From positions 124,001 through 188,000 of the forward strand of contig JASJAO010000007.1 of NCBI GenBank assembly GCA_030066975.1: DNA of 64,000 nt, in the 5' to 3' direction. A program made the translations under genes and the position numbers. Source of the DNA: Henriciella sp. (GTDB lineage: Bacteria; Pseudomonadota; Alphaproteobacteria; Caulobacterales; Hyphomonadaceae). Numbering within the stretch: position 1 is the stretch's first letter; each line of letters begins with the position of its first letter. Positions 1-9,123 of the stretch are shown piece by piece. A model generated the notes under the pieces. It had not been told where the DNA came from and ran no database searches. It saw nothing but the letters and a program-made list of their open reading frames with translations.

Positions 1-3
1 CCG

Positions 4-888
4 ATGACTGATGAGCGCCGAGATATTGATGACCATAGCGGTATCGAAACCACCGGACACAGTTGGGATGGCATCAAGGAGTTGAACAACCCACTGCCGC
101 GCTGGTGGCTATACATCTGGTACGCGACAATCGCCTGGGCGATTGTCTATATGATCTTCATGCCAGCGCTTCCAGCCTTGCCGGGTTTGGGGACGAACAC
201 GACGGGGCTTCGCAATCATTCTGACCGGGATCTGGTCGCGGTTGCCGTTGCCGATCTGAAAGCGGCGCGGGTCGACCAATCTGCAACACTGCTTGAAGCC
301 TCACTCGAAGAAATCGAAACAGACCGCAATCTGCAACAGTTTGCACTGGCCATGGGTGAAAGCCTGTTTGGTGATAATTGCGCCACGTGTCATGGCGCGG
401 GGGGACGCGGCGCGGTGGGCTACCCATCGCTTGCAGATGATGTCTGGCTTTGGGACGGGACACTTGATGGTATCGAGTTCACGCTTCGCCACGGTATTCG
501 CCATGACGGCGACGATGAGACACGTTTCTCGATCATGCCAGCGTTTGGCCGCGACGGTCTGCTGAACGCGGCCGAAGTCGGCGCACTTAGCCAGCATGTC
601 TTGATGCTTGCTGGCAGGGAAGCCGATGTCGAAGAGGCTAAAATCGGCGCGGGTCTGTTCTCGATACATTGTGCCACCTGCCACGGCGATATGGGCCAGG
701 GTGACCGTACCCAGGGCGCCCCGAACCTGACCGATACTGAATGGCTGTATGGTGATTCAGAAGGCGAGATCTACGCGACGATCTACAACGCACGAAACTC
801 CCACATGCCAGCCTGGCAGGATCGCCTCGACGATGCTTCTATCAAAGCTCTGGCCGTCTACGTCCACACATTGGGCGGGGGTGAGTAA
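4..888 (+). CDS. ccoP: cbb3-type cytochrome c oxidase subunit III (CcoP/FixP)
   Basis: Membrane-anchored dihaem c-type subunit that passes electrons from cytochrome c to the catalytic CcoN subunit of the high-affinity cbb3 terminal oxidase. The 294-aa protein has a soluble N-terminus, one membrane segment at about residues 35-58, and two CATCH haem-binding motifs at 126-130 and 223-227. Likely distal Met ligands are M178 (SIMPA) and M268 (HMPA). Length and domain order match CcoP. The gene starts at the window edge, so ccoN, ccoO and ccoQ presumably lie just upstream, with any FNR/FixK site. It is followed after 11 bases by ccoG, so all maturation genes are in one run. Confidence 0.96.
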   Translation: MTDERRDIDDHSGIETTGHSWDGIKELNNPLPRWWLYIWYATIAWAIVYMIFMPALPALPGLGTNTTGLRNHSDRDLVAVAVADLKAARVDQSATLLEASLEEIETDRNLQQFALAMGESLFGDNCATCHGAGGRGAVGYPSLADDVWLWDGTLDGIEFTLRHGIRHDGDDETRFSIMPAFGRDGLLNAAEVGALSQHVLMLAGREADVEEAKIGAGLFSIHCATCHGDMGQGDRTQGAPNLTDTEWLYGDSEGEIYATIYNARNSHMPAWQDRLDDASIKALAVYVHTLGGGE

Positions 889-899
889 GGCAGAACGCC

Positions 900-2378
900 A
901 TGGGCCAAACAACGCTCAATATTCATCCTTCCGCCGGAAGTGGTGGGCCCAAGCCTCCCAATGGGCCGCCACCGGAGAAAGATCTGTATGCCAAGCGTAC
1001 GCAGATCTATCCAAAGCTCGCTCACGGCAAGTTTCGAATGGTCAAATGGGTCGTTATGGCCGCCACGCTGGGTGTCTACTACCTCCTGCCCTGGCTGCGT
1101 TGGGAACGCGGTGAAGGCATCCCGGACCAGGCCGTGCTTGCCGATTTCGAGAGTGAGAAATTCTATTTCTTCTTCATCGAGATCTGGCCGCAGGACATTC
1201 ACTTTCTGGCGGGTCTGCTGATCCTGGCCGCGCTCGGACTGTTTCTGGTCACCGCGTTGCTCGGACGAGTCTGGTGCGGCTATACCTGCCCACAAACAGT
1301 CTGGACGGATCTCTATATCTGGGTCGAACGCGCCTTTGAAGGTGACCGTGCCGCCCGGATGCGGCTTGAGAAAGCGCCCTGGTCTTTCAACAAAGTCTGG
1401 CGCAAGCTTGGCAAGCATACCGTCTGGCTGGTGATCGCCTTCTGGACCGGCGGAGCTTTCATTCTCTACTGGCACGACGCGCCGACAGTCGCTCAAGGCT
1501 GGTTTACTGGCGAAGCTCCTCTGTCGGCCTATTGGTTCGCTGGCATTCTTACGATGACCACGTACTTTCTCGCCGGTTGGATGCGTGAGCAAGTCTGCAC
1601 CTATATGTGTCCATGGCCCCGCATACAGGCGGCTTTAACCGACGAACACGCCCTCAACGTCACCTATCGCTATGATCGCGGTGAACCGCGTGGACCAAAA
1701 CGCAAGAGCCAGAGCTGGGATGAACGCGGCGACTGCATCGATTGCGATCAATGTGTTCAGGTCTGCCCGGTCGGCATTGATATTCGCGACGGGTCACAGC
1801 TGGAGTGCATTCACTGCGCGCTTTGCATCGATGCCTGTGATCAGATGATGACCAAGATTGGTCGCCCCACCGGATTAATCGCTTACGACACCGATATTGC
1901 GGTCATGGCACGCGCGGCAAAACAAGTTCCACCAAAGTACAGAATTATCCGGAGCCGGACCGCATTGTACGCGTTCCTGATCGCCGCCATTTCCGGGCTT
2001 ATGGTCTGGGGGCTGGCGACCAAAGCCACGATAGAAGCCAACGTGCTGAAAGATCGCTCACCACCCTATGTGCAGCTCTCGAATGGAGACATTCAGAACG
2101 GCTACACATTAAAACTGGTCAATAAGGCATCTGAAGCCAGAACAATGATCATCGACGTGTCCGGCCTTGAAGGCCTGTCCTATCATGTGATTGGTTTCGA
2201 CCATGACGGCGACGCCCCGCTGGAATTGCCTGTCGAAGCCCATGGTGTCGACCGTTACCGCATTCTCGTCAGCGCACCTGCGATGACCGGAACGGCTCAG
2301 ATCATGATGACCGTTCGGGATGCTGAAACCGGAGAGAATGACGTCAACCGAACCTCCTTCAGAGGACCTCCCCAATGA
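900..2378 (+). CDS. ccoG: cbb3 oxidase maturation polyferredoxin CcoG (FixG/RdxA)
   Basis: Membrane iron-sulfur protein needed for cbb3 oxidase assembly, thought to reduce copper for the CcoN active site. The 492-aa protein has several membrane segments (about 48-64, 100-122, 175-195, 213-228 and 350-370). It carries a CGYTCPQTVW motif in the membrane part and two [4Fe-4S] motifs, CIDCDQCVQVCP from about residue 279 and CIHCALCIDAC from about 303. The C-terminal part after the last membrane segment is the periplasmic Ig-like FixG domain. It sits 11 bases after ccoP, and its stop overlaps the fixH start in an ATGA junction, which implies translational coupling. Confidence 0.96.
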   Translation: MGQTTLNIHPSAGSGGPKPPNGPPPEKDLYAKRTQIYPKLAHGKFRMVKWVVMAATLGVYYLLPWLRWERGEGIPDQAVLADFESEKFYFFFIEIWPQDIHFLAGLLILAALGLFLVTALLGRVWCGYTCPQTVWTDLYIWVERAFEGDRAARMRLEKAPWSFNKVWRKLGKHTVWLVIAFWTGGAFILYWHDAPTVAQGWFTGEAPLSAYWFAGILTMTTYFLAGWMREQVCTYMCPWPRIQAALTDEHALNVTYRYDRGEPRGPKRKSQSWDERGDCIDCDQCVQVCPVGIDIRDGSQLECIHCALCIDACDQMMTKIGRPTGLIAYDTDIAVMARAAKQVPPKYRIIRSRTALYAFLIAAISGLMVWGLATKATIEANVLKDRSPPYVQLSNGDIQNGYTLKLVNKASEARTMIIDVSGLEGLSYHVIGFDHDGDAPLELPVEAHGVDRYRILVSAPAMTGTAQIMMTVRDAETGENDVNRTSFRGPPQ

Positions 2379-2884
2379 ACCATACTGATACGTTCGCTGA
2401 TCCCGCCGAAACTGAAAAGACGTTGAAAGGCTGGCATGTCCTGCTGATCATGTTGGGCTTTTTTGGTGTAATCTTCGCCGTGAATGGCGTCTTTCTTTAT
2501 CAGGCGATCACCAGCTTCCCGGGTGAGGACATTAAAAAATCCTACGTTCAGGGCCTCAACTACAACCAGACCCTCGACGAACGCGCTCAGCAAATGGCGA
2601 GTGGTTGGTCGGCCCAGGCCGGACTGGACGGCTCAGTTTTGGTCTTTCGCCTTGCCGACAAGGACGGTGAAGCGCTGTCAAACTATGTAGTTGTCAGTGA
2701 ATTGCGTCGACTTGCAACGCAAGCCGGAGACACCGCGCTCGCGCTTCAAGCCCACCCGAATGGTGAGTACCACGCGGACACCACTGGCCTAAGCTCCGGG
2801 CAGTGGCAGGCGCGCTTTACCGTGTTTGATCACGATGCGGAAACGGTGCGGTTTCGGGCCAATAAGACGATCCGCGTGCCATGA
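2375..2884 (+). CDS. ccoH: FixH/CcoH family protein, cbb3 oxidase assembly
   Basis: Small single-span membrane protein of the FixH/CcoH family, required for stable assembly of cbb3 oxidase and found between ccoG and ccoI. The 169-aa protein has one hydrophobic segment at about residues 25-46 followed by a soluble domain of about 120 residues that would face the periplasm. The family signature here is the segment after the membrane span, GEDIKKSYVQGLNYNQTL, typical of FixH. It overlaps ccoG and ccoI by four bases on each side (ATGA), so the three are translated as a coupled set. Confidence 0.93.
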   Translation: MNHTDTFADPAETEKTLKGWHVLLIMLGFFGVIFAVNGVFLYQAITSFPGEDIKKSYVQGLNYNQTLDERAQQMASGWSAQAGLDGSVLVFRLADKDGEALSNYVVVSELRRLATQAGDTALALQAHPNGEYHADTTGLSSGQWQARFTVFDHDAETVRFRANKTIRVP

Positions 2885-5091
2885 CCGCTGCGGCTCTGGA
2901 TCCTGAACTCGGCTGCCCGTCCGGGTTGGCACCTGCTTCCCGCGATCATGCCGAAGATTTCAGTGCCTTTGTCAAATCGAAGGGAAACGAGAACACGCTT
3001 CTGCTCTCGATCCGCGGGGCCAAATGCGGTGGCTGCCTGAAAAAGATTGAGCAGAGCATTCTGAAGCTGCCCGGCGTCTCATCCGCACGTCTCAATCTCT
3101 CTAACGGCAAACTGGATGTGCGCTGGCAAGGGTCGCTTACAGCGCGCGAGATCTCGGGAACGCTGACAGCGCTCGGCTACGGTGTTTCGGCTTTCGGCGA
3201 AGATACCGCTCAGCGCGCGGCCAAATCAGAAGAACGCTCTCTATTGATTGCCATGGGCGTTGCAGGGTTTGCTGCCGCCAACATCATGCTGCTCTCGGTG
3301 TCGGTGTGGGGCGGACACGGTGAGATGGGCGAGGACACCCGCACAGCCCTTCACCTCCTGTCGGGCATCATAGCGCTGCCGGTTTTGTTGTTCAGCGGCC
3401 AACATTTCTTCAAATCGGCTTGGTCGGTGCTGCGCACCGGGCATGCGAACATGGACGTTCCGATTTCATTGGCGCTTGTCCTGGCCTTTGGGGTCAGCGT
3501 CTGGGAGACGTTGAATGGCGGCCAAAATGCCTATTTCGATGCCAGTGTCATGCTGCTCTTCTTCCTGTTGATTGGCCGATTCCTTGACGCAAGACTTCGC
3601 CGAATGGCGCACGCCGCGGCACACGATCTGGCCGCCCTGCAAAATCGGTCTGTGACCCGTGTTGCCGCAGACGGTACGACGGAAGCCGTGCCTGCCGGGG
3701 AGATTCTCGAAGGTGACACGCTTATGCTATCGGCGGGCGAGCGGGCGGCCGTTGATCTACAGATCACCAAAGGTTTCAGCACGGTCGATGAGAGCATTGT
3801 GTCCGGAGAGAGCGAGCCGCGGTCGGCCGGTCCCGGTGCAACGCTCTATGCCGGATCGATCAATCTGGACCAACAGATCGAAGGTCGCGCGCTAGGGACA
3901 TCCTCTGACTCCCTGCTCTCGGACATTTCCAACATGCTGGAGGCGGGCGAACAAAAACGTGCGCGCTACCGCAAAATCGCAGACAAGGCCGTCTCGCTTT
4001 ACATCCCGTTCGTGCATAGCGTCGCTGCACTAACGTTTGTTGGGTGGTTGATCCTCGGTGCAAGTCCGCGCGAAGCCATCCTTGTCGCCGTTGCAACCCT
4101 CATCATCACCTGCCCTTGCGCGCTGGCACTCGCTGCCCCGGTCGCGCAAGTCGTCGCCTCGGGCCGCTTGTTCAAAAACGGTGTCTACCTACGCTCAGGC
4201 GACGCTCTGGAACGCTTGGCGGAAACCGATCACATCATCTTCGACAAGACCGGGACATTGACCCTCGGCGAACCTGTCCTCAGCACAGCAAGTGTGGACC
4301 ATGACAGCATCAAACAAGCCGCGAGTCTTGCCCGTGCAAGCCGTCACCCACTCTCTCGCGCGCTGGTTGTTGCCGCTGGCAGCGGAAAAGTCGCCGATAA
4401 TGTCTCGGAGCACCCAGGACTCGGCCTCGAAGCGATAGTTGACGGTGAGGCTTGTCGACTGGGATCGGCAGACTGGATCGGCGCCCCGGCAACGCCATCA
4501 TCGGGTCTCTCGCTCTGGTTCCGCAAGGGCGACAACCCGCCTGTCCAGTTCGAGTTCGAAGATCAGCTGAGATCGGAGGCCAGCGACACGCTTAGCCAAC
4601 TCGCTAAGCGCGGATATACGTTCGAAGTGCTGTCCGGCGATCGTTCATCTGCGGTGCAACAGGCCGCAGACGCCTTGTCCATCTCAAACTGGTCCGCCGG
4701 CGTCTCGCCACAACAGAAAGCCGCGCGCCTGAACGAATTGCAGCAGCAAGGCAAGACAACCCTCATGATCGGCGACGGCCTGAACGATGCTGGAGCCCTT
4801 TCTATGGCCCACGCTTCCCTTGCGCCCGGCGGCGCCATTGATGTCAGCCAATCGGCCTCTGACGCGGTTTACTCTGGCGGCTTGGATGCAATCCCGACCA
4901 TTCTGGCGGTCGCCAAACGGGCGCGCACCGTCATGAAGCAGAACTTTGCCCTGGCGGCGGGCTACAATCTGATCGCGGTGCCCATTGCGGTAACGGGCCA
5001 TGTGACACCCCTGATTGCCGCGATTGCCATGTCGGTATCTTCGATTATCGTAACTTTGAACGCCTTGCGCATCAGTTCCGGAGGCACCTGA
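2881..5091 (+). CDS. ccoI: Cu(+)-exporting P1B-type ATPase CcoI/FixI
   Basis: Copper-translocating P-type ATPase that delivers copper to the periplasmic side for cbb3 oxidase assembly. The 736-aa protein starts with a heavy-metal-associated domain with a CGGC site near residue 49. Then come the membrane segments with the CPC ion motif at about 411-413 (ITCPCALALAAP), the phosphorylation motif DKTGT with D455, and the hinge motif GDGLNDAGAL in the C-terminal third. All catalytic motifs are intact. The gene overlaps fixH by four bases and precedes ccoS by three. The FixI rather than CopA assignment rests on the operon, since the two families look alike. Confidence 0.95.
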   Translation: MTAAALDPELGCPSGLAPASRDHAEDFSAFVKSKGNENTLLLSIRGAKCGGCLKKIEQSILKLPGVSSARLNLSNGKLDVRWQGSLTAREISGTLTALGYGVSAFGEDTAQRAAKSEERSLLIAMGVAGFAAANIMLLSVSVWGGHGEMGEDTRTALHLLSGIIALPVLLFSGQHFFKSAWSVLRTGHANMDVPISLALVLAFGVSVWETLNGGQNAYFDASVMLLFFLLIGRFLDARLRRMAHAAAHDLAALQNRSVTRVAADGTTEAVPAGEILEGDTLMLSAGERAAVDLQITKGFSTVDESIVSGESEPRSAGPGATLYAGSINLDQQIEGRALGTSSDSLLSDISNMLEAGEQKRARYRKIADKAVSLYIPFVHSVAALTFVGWLILGASPREAILVAVATLIITCPCALALAAPVAQVVASGRLFKNGVYLRSGDALERLAETDHIIFDKTGTLTLGEPVLSTASVDHDSIKQAASLARASRHPLSRALVVAAGSGKVADNVSEHPGLGLEAIVDGEACRLGSADWIGAPATPSSGLSLWFRKGDNPPVQFEFEDQLRSEASDTLSQLAKRGYTFEVLSGDRSSAVQQAADALSISNWSAGVSPQQKAARLNELQQQGKTTLMIGDGLNDAGALSMAHASLAPGGAIDVSQSASDAVYSGGLDAIPTILAVAKRARTVMKQNFALAAGYNLIAVPIAVTGHVTPLIAAIAMSVSSIIVTLNALRISSGGT

Positions 5092-5094
5092 TCC

Positions 5095-5262
5095 ATGCAC
5101 ATCATCGTCTACCTCATCCCAATTGCGATCAGTTTCGGCCTGATCGGCCTTGGCGCGTTCATCTGGTCGGTCAATTCGGGCCAGTATGAAGATCTGGACG
5201 GCGCCGCTTTCCGCATTCTAGACGATGAGGACGTGCCGCTCAGCGGCGATCGGCGAGGCTGA
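5095..5262 (+). CDS. ccoS: cbb3 oxidase assembly protein CcoS
   Basis: Very small membrane protein (55 aa) of the CcoS/FixS family, needed for cofactor insertion into cbb3 oxidase. One N-terminal membrane span (residues 3-26) is followed by a short acidic tail. The motif FIWSVNSGQYEDLDGAAFRI closely matches the family signature of Trp, an Asn/Gly-rich turn, Q[YF][DE]D and a short hydrophobic stretch. The start ATG lies three bases after the ccoI stop and closes the operon. The gene was found by reading the gap after ccoI. Confidence 0.93.
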   Translation: MHIIVYLIPIAISFGLIGLGAFIWSVNSGQYEDLDGAAFRILDDEDVPLSGDRRG

Positions 5263-5279
5263 GCCCGCCACTCCACAAA

Positions 5280-5366
5280 TGGTACCGGTGGTCGGGCTCG
5301 AACCGACACTTTCCAAGGAAAACGGGATTTTGAATCCCGCGCGTCTACCAATTCCGCCACACCGGC
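5280..5366 (-). tRNA. tRNA-Leu (anticodon CAA)
   Basis: An 87-base class II tRNA on the minus strand. On that strand the gene begins GCCGGTG and ends CACCGGT-A-CCA, so the acceptor stem pairs fully apart from a terminal G-T, and the CCA end is encoded. The anticodon arm is CGGGA-TTCAAAA-TCCCG, giving anticodon CAA (reads UUG). A long variable arm follows, as expected for leucine, and then a normal T-arm containing GGTTCGAGCCC. It lies 17 bases past ccoS on the opposite strand. Confidence 0.95.
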
Positions 5367-5475
5367 ATGTGTTGCAGGCCGCTCTTAAACAGAAATCAGG
5401 CAGGAATGACAAGTGGAGATACGCATTCCCACATTAGGCTTTTCGGCTCTGTCAAACGCGGTTAGGGGAGACCGC

Positions 5476-6102
5476 ATGACCGAGACCAAGCAAGCGCGCA
5501 CATTTCTGCAATCGCTAGAGGCGATGGCCGCCGAAGCCGACACCGACGGGTTCTCACTCAAGGCGATTTTCGATCGCCTTGACGAGCGGGCCTTTGGTGC
5601 CGGACTGTTCTTGCTCGCCCTGCCTTGCGCCATTCCGTTTCTATATCTGGTCCCGCAGATCGTATCCTTGCCAATGATGGCGCTGACCCTGCAAATGCTG
5701 GCGGGGCGGCACGAACCCTGGCTGCCGGAGAAGTTTGGCGAACGCCGGATCGACAAAGCAGGCCTGACACGGATGTCGTCATTCGGTCGCAAATGGTTCG
5801 GATGGCTGGAAACAATTGCACATCCCCGTCTGACCTGGCTGACGGGAAAAGAGGCTGAACGCCTTCTGGCAGTGTTCCTAACCCTGTTCTGCGCGTCAAT
5901 CCTGCTGCCGATTCCGAGCACCAATACGGTTCCGGGCATTGCCGTCGCGATCGCAGCCTTTGGCCTGATGTCCCGGGACGGTCTGTTGGTCATCCTGGGC
6001 CTGATCATCGGTTGCCTCTGGATCAGCCTGCTGGTTGCCGCGGCACTATTCGGGTTCGACGCGGCGACAGATATGATCCGCTCCCTGCTGGGCGCGGCCT
6101 AA
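5476..6102 (+). CDS. ExoD-like exopolysaccharide synthesis membrane protein
   Basis: Integral membrane protein of the ExoD family, named after a rhizobial gene that affects exopolysaccharide production and alkali tolerance; the molecular role is unknown. From the chosen ATG (208 aa) it opens with the soluble stretch typical of the family, then FGAGLFLLALPCAIPF, and has about four to five hydrophobic segments. The ATG at 5476 is preceded by AGGGGA at proper distance, so an in-frame start 63 bases upstream is less likely. It stands alone between the tRNA and dsbB. Family call is good, function unknown. Confidence 0.88.
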   Translation: MTETKQARTFLQSLEAMAAEADTDGFSLKAIFDRLDERAFGAGLFLLALPCAIPFLYLVPQIVSLPMMALTLQMLAGRHEPWLPEKFGERRIDKAGLTRMSSFGRKWFGWLETIAHPRLTWLTGKEAERLLAVFLTLFCASILLPIPSTNTVPGIAVAIAAFGLMSRDGLLVILGLIIGCLWISLLVAAALFGFDAATDMIRSLLGAA

Positions 6103-6214
6103 AACCAGGCCCGCGCTGACCTTACAGAACCGTAACCGCCCGCGCCCGGGTGACGCATGGACAGGCGCAGGTCCCACCCCCATCCTATGAGCAGACTTGC
6201 CTCAGGACGCACCC

Positions 6215-6751
6215 ATGCTGGACAGATTACACCCGCTTTTGCGCACATGGCGCTGGCCTGCAATCGCCCTGCTGGCTGCACTTTTCATGCTTGGCGTTGC
6301 CCATGTGTTTGAGCGTCAGTTCAACTATGCGCCGTGCCCGCTGTGCCTGCGGCAGCGCGAAGTCTACTGGGCCGTAGCGGCAATGGCGACCACCGCCCTG
6401 CTGCTTTGGCAGGTGCGCCAGAACCCGCGCTTCATCATGGCCGTTAACGTTATGCTGGGACTGGTGTTTCTCACCGGGACAGTGGTGGCCGGATACCATG
6501 CGGGCGTTGAGTGGGGCTTGTTGCCAGCCCCGTCGGGATGTACCGCAGGCACAGCTGATGTCGAGGCGATGACGTTCGACAATTTGAACGCAGCTCAAGC
6601 CACGGCAAGCTGCACCGAGGCCCCGTTTTATGTTGCCGGATTGTCCATGGCAGGTTGGAACGCCGTCGCCTCCATGGCCTTGTCAGTCATCAGCTTTTGG
6701 GCGGCAGGTATCGTTTCGGGTCGGCGGCTCGAGCTAAATCCCGCGGAGTAG
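6215..6751 (+). CDS. dsbB: Disulfide bond formation protein B (DsbB family)
   Basis: Inner-membrane quinone-linked oxidase that recycles DsbA. The 178-aa form has four hydrophobic segments. The first periplasmic loop carries the redox pair CPLC (C41 and C44) followed by RQREVYW, and the second loop has C109 and C133, matching the DsbB pattern. The ATG at 6215 has AGGA seven bases upstream; a TTG at 6197 is an alternative start. Its 3' end overlaps the next, convergent gene by 18 bases. No dsbA is visible here. Confidence 0.93.
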   Translation: MLDRLHPLLRTWRWPAIALLAALFMLGVAHVFERQFNYAPCPLCLRQREVYWAVAAMATTALLLWQVRQNPRFIMAVNVMLGLVFLTGTVVAGYHAGVEWGLLPAPSGCTAGTADVEAMTFDNLNAAQATASCTEAPFYVAGLSMAGWNAVASMALSVISFWAAGIVSGRRLELNPAE

Positions 6752-7189
6752 AAAATAAGCCGCAACCAGACTGAGCACCGCCGCGCCAGTCGGCCACACA
6801 CGCAGCTTGCGGTACCACATCGGCATCTCACCCGACATGCGATCTATGCCGAAATAGAACAGCAGCGCAGCCGCCATGCCTGGAAAAACTGCCGCATGGT
6901 TCCAGCGAAAGAAGGCCAGGACGAGTCCCCACCCGACAAGCGCGCCTAAGATGGCTAGACCCAGCTCACCAAATCGCGGCTTGTCGCGCCGCGCCATTTC
7001 CACGCCCCAGCGAACGCCGCCCAGAAAGCTGAGAATGACCGCGCCGTAGACGATCATCCACAAGGCCGCGGTGTTGAGGAGACCCACATTGTCACGTTCC
7101 ACCCACATCACGCCCGCAGCGGCGACAAACGGAATCATGCCAGCCGTGGTCAGCGCGAGAGGAGCTTGGGGAGTCTTTAATTTATACAT
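6734..7189 (-). CDS. DUF3429 family membrane protein
   Basis: Small integral membrane protein (151 aa) of the DUF3429 family, function unknown. Five hydrophobic stretches are visible, with the family-typical LSFLGGVRWGVEM in the middle and an opening segment of the form LTTAGMIPFVAAAGV. Its stop codon lies inside the end of dsbB, so the two genes converge and share 18 bases. It is transcribed towards dsbB and away from the 7248 gene. No catalytic motif is evident. Confidence 0.85.
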   Translation of the reverse strand: MYKLKTPQAPLALTTAGMIPFVAAAGVMWVERDNVGLLNTAALWMIVYGAVILSFLGGVRWGVEMARRDKPRFGELGLAILGALVGWGLVLAFFRWNHAAVFPGMAAALLFYFGIDRMSGEMPMWYRKLRVWPTGAAVLSLVAAYFLLRGI

Positions 7190-7247
7190 AGCAATCTACC
7201 TCACCTGCATTCATGCCACGTCAATTTCACCATGATATTAACGGAAA

Positions 7248-7862
7248 ATGCCAAGGCGACTAATCTCTCTGTTAATCGCGTGTTACGCGATCGCATTCGC
7301 CTTCGGGGCCATGGCGGCTATCCGTTGGCCGAGTTTGATGATGTTTGCAGATCTGGTTTTGCAACAGGACGCCGTTTCCGGTTTGGACGACTTTGACTGG
7401 CGCGAACTCGGAATCGCCTACGGGGCGCCCTACTTCCTCGCCGCGCTATGCCTGTATGCCGCGGCAATTACGCTTGCGGAAAAGAAACGCGGCAGTTTCG
7501 CCTGGTACCTTATGGGCTGTATTGCCGGTTTCCCAAGCGTCTTCCTGGTCGATTTCGAAGCCGGGTGGTGGCGTGATCCGAGCGCCGGAGAGGGTGTGGT
7601 AGCTGGCGCCGCTGCAGGGGCGGTCTTGATGGCCATCGCCGTCTGGATGCTCAGACAGGGGCAAAGGCGCAAACCAAGACCTGCTCCAATCGCCGAAACC
7701 GCGTCCGACGAAAGCATCGGCCCGGCGCTTGCTGATGAACCTGCTCCCAAGGTACGGGCTCGAAAACCCGTCCCTGCCGCCGTGGCCCGCCAACGCGCGA
7801 TGTTCGCCGCACAAGGACGCAAGATGCTGGCGCGTCAAAACCGCGGTCGACAAGCGTCCTGA
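7248..7862 (+). CDS. Hypothetical membrane protein with basic C-terminal tail
   Basis: I do not recognise this 204-aa protein. It has an N-terminal signal-anchor-like segment (4-24), two more hydrophobic segments at about 58-76 and 86-105, and one at about 119-136. A charged low-complexity tail (140-204) follows, rich in Arg, Ala and Pro. The tail is strongly basic and may contact nucleic acid or phospholipid head groups, but that is only a compositional remark. It stands between divergent and convergent neighbours, so it is probably its own unit. Confidence 0.75.
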   Translation: MPRRLISLLIACYAIAFAFGAMAAIRWPSLMMFADLVLQQDAVSGLDDFDWRELGIAYGAPYFLAALCLYAAAITLAEKKRGSFAWYLMGCIAGFPSVFLVDFEAGWWRDPSAGEGVVAGAAAGAVLMAIAVWMLRQGQRRKPRPAPIAETASDESIGPALADEPAPKVRARKPVPAAVARQRAMFAAQGRKMLARQNRGRQAS

Positions 7863-7875
7863 TTTGGCTCTGCCG

Positions 7876-9054
7876 TTAGGCTTCAATCTCGAACGTCAAA
7901 CCCGCATTTGCCTTCAAGCGTTTGATCAGATGCGCGCCCATGGCAGGTGCTGGCGTCCATATCCCGCCCGGTGTGCCGGTTTGCTCAAGGACCAGCGTCA
8001 ATGCCGCTTCCGCGAGCATTTTTGATGTAGAGCCATAACCGGGATCGCGATCTCCGGTCACGCCAGCCTTCAATACCGTTCCATCAGCCGCCGTGCCGAA
8101 GAACAAGACATCATAGAAGCCGGACTCACGCTCTTCCTTTGACGGGCCCTCACCAGGTTTCGGACCATCATCCCCGCCCAGCATATCCATGCTGGCGATC
8201 GCTTCCGCCGCCGCTTTGCCCTGATCGCCCGGCCCCGTCAGCATCATCTCGTCATAGACAAAATCCTCACCATAGGCGTGCGCCATCAAGGCGTTCGAGC
8301 GGTGCACGTTCTTGGTGTTGATTGACGCCATGATGAAGGGGGCTGACCAGCTGCCAATGTCGGTATCTTCAATTGGCTGCATGCCGCTGGGCTGATCCGG
8401 GCCCTGAAATCCCATGGTCAGGCTGAACGGATTGGTCAGGACAGCAACCAGAGACGGATCTTTCTGCACCGCCGCCATTGTGGCGCGGAAACTGTAGGCA
8501 GTACCACCGGAGAACGTCCCCTGCATCTTGCGAACCCGGCCCTTAATCCGGGGCAGCGGCGCCCCGAGCGTTGTCTTGGCATGATCTTGCAGGAACCAGA
8601 CCCCCAGATCGAACGGGATCGAGTCAAACCCGCAGGAGAAGACGATCCGCGCGCCGGACGCTTGGGCTTTGCCCTCATACTTGCCGATCATTTCGTGCAT
8701 CCAGGCCGGCTCGCCGCACAGATCGACATAATCGGTACCGGTCTCGCAGCAGGCAGCGACCAGAGGCTCTCCGTAAAGCTGGTAAGGCCCGACCGTCGTT
8801 GCGATCGCGCCAGCACGTGCGGTCATCGCGGCAAGGCTTTCCGGATCGTTCGCATCCGCAACGATAAGAGGCGTTGCAGCGGGGGCACCAATTTCGTCAC
8901 GAACAGCAGCAAGCTTTTCAGCACTGCGGCCCGCCATCGCCCATTTTACATCGCCGCCAACGCCGTAAGTTTTGGCCAGATACTCTGCCACCAAACGCCC
9001 GGTATATCCGGTTGATCCGTAGACGATGACGTCAAACTCGCGTCCTGTTGCCAT
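7876..9054 (-). CDS. Saccharopine-dehydrogenase-like NAD(P)-binding protein
   Basis: Member of the saccharopine dehydrogenase NAD(P)-binding family of the type common in alphaproteobacteria and mycobacteria, where one branch acts as a trans-acting enoyl reductase in lipid synthesis. The 392-aa protein starts with a Rossmann motif, FDVIVYGSTGYTGRLVAEYL, continues with NADP-binding KWAMAGR, and has a long C-terminal domain. The true lysine-pathway activity is not implied. The ATG at 9054 has GGGAGG just upstream, so it is preferred to an in-frame ATG 24 bases earlier. It is convergent with the 7248 gene and co-oriented with dapB, 69 bases away. Confidence 0.85.
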   Translation of the reverse strand: MATGREFDVIVYGSTGYTGRLVAEYLAKTYGVGGDVKWAMAGRSAEKLAAVRDEIGAPAATPLIVADANDPESLAAMTARAGAIATTVGPYQLYGEPLVAACCETGTDYVDLCGEPAWMHEMIGKYEGKAQASGARIVFSCGFDSIPFDLGVWFLQDHAKTTLGAPLPRIKGRVRKMQGTFSGGTAYSFRATMAAVQKDPSLVAVLTNPFSLTMGFQGPDQPSGMQPIEDTDIGSWSAPFIMASINTKNVHRSNALMAHAYGEDFVYDEMMLTGPGDQGKAAAEAIASMDMLGGDDGPKPGEGPSKEERESGFYDVLFFGTAADGTVLKAGVTGDRDPGYGSTSKMLAEAALTLVLEQTGTPGGIWTPAPAMGAHLIKRLKANAGLTFEIEA

Positions 9055-9123
9055 ATTGGCCTCCCATTCCTGTTTCAACAGAAGTGGCCCAGAGGGTCTA
9101 TGAAGGCAATTGTTTTCGCAGCG

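Noticed and set aside
858-1592. 244-codon frame antisense to ccoG
   Set aside because: Completely covered by the well-supported ccoG gene and without a domain.
5109-5412. Short minus-strand proteins overlapping the tRNA
   Set aside because: These are translations through tRNA-Leu; peptides of the type MAELVDARDSKSR are a well-known false call over tRNA genes.
6091-6115. Hairpin-like GC-rich sequence after exoD as a terminator
   Set aside because: The stem is imperfect and no T-run follows on the plus strand.
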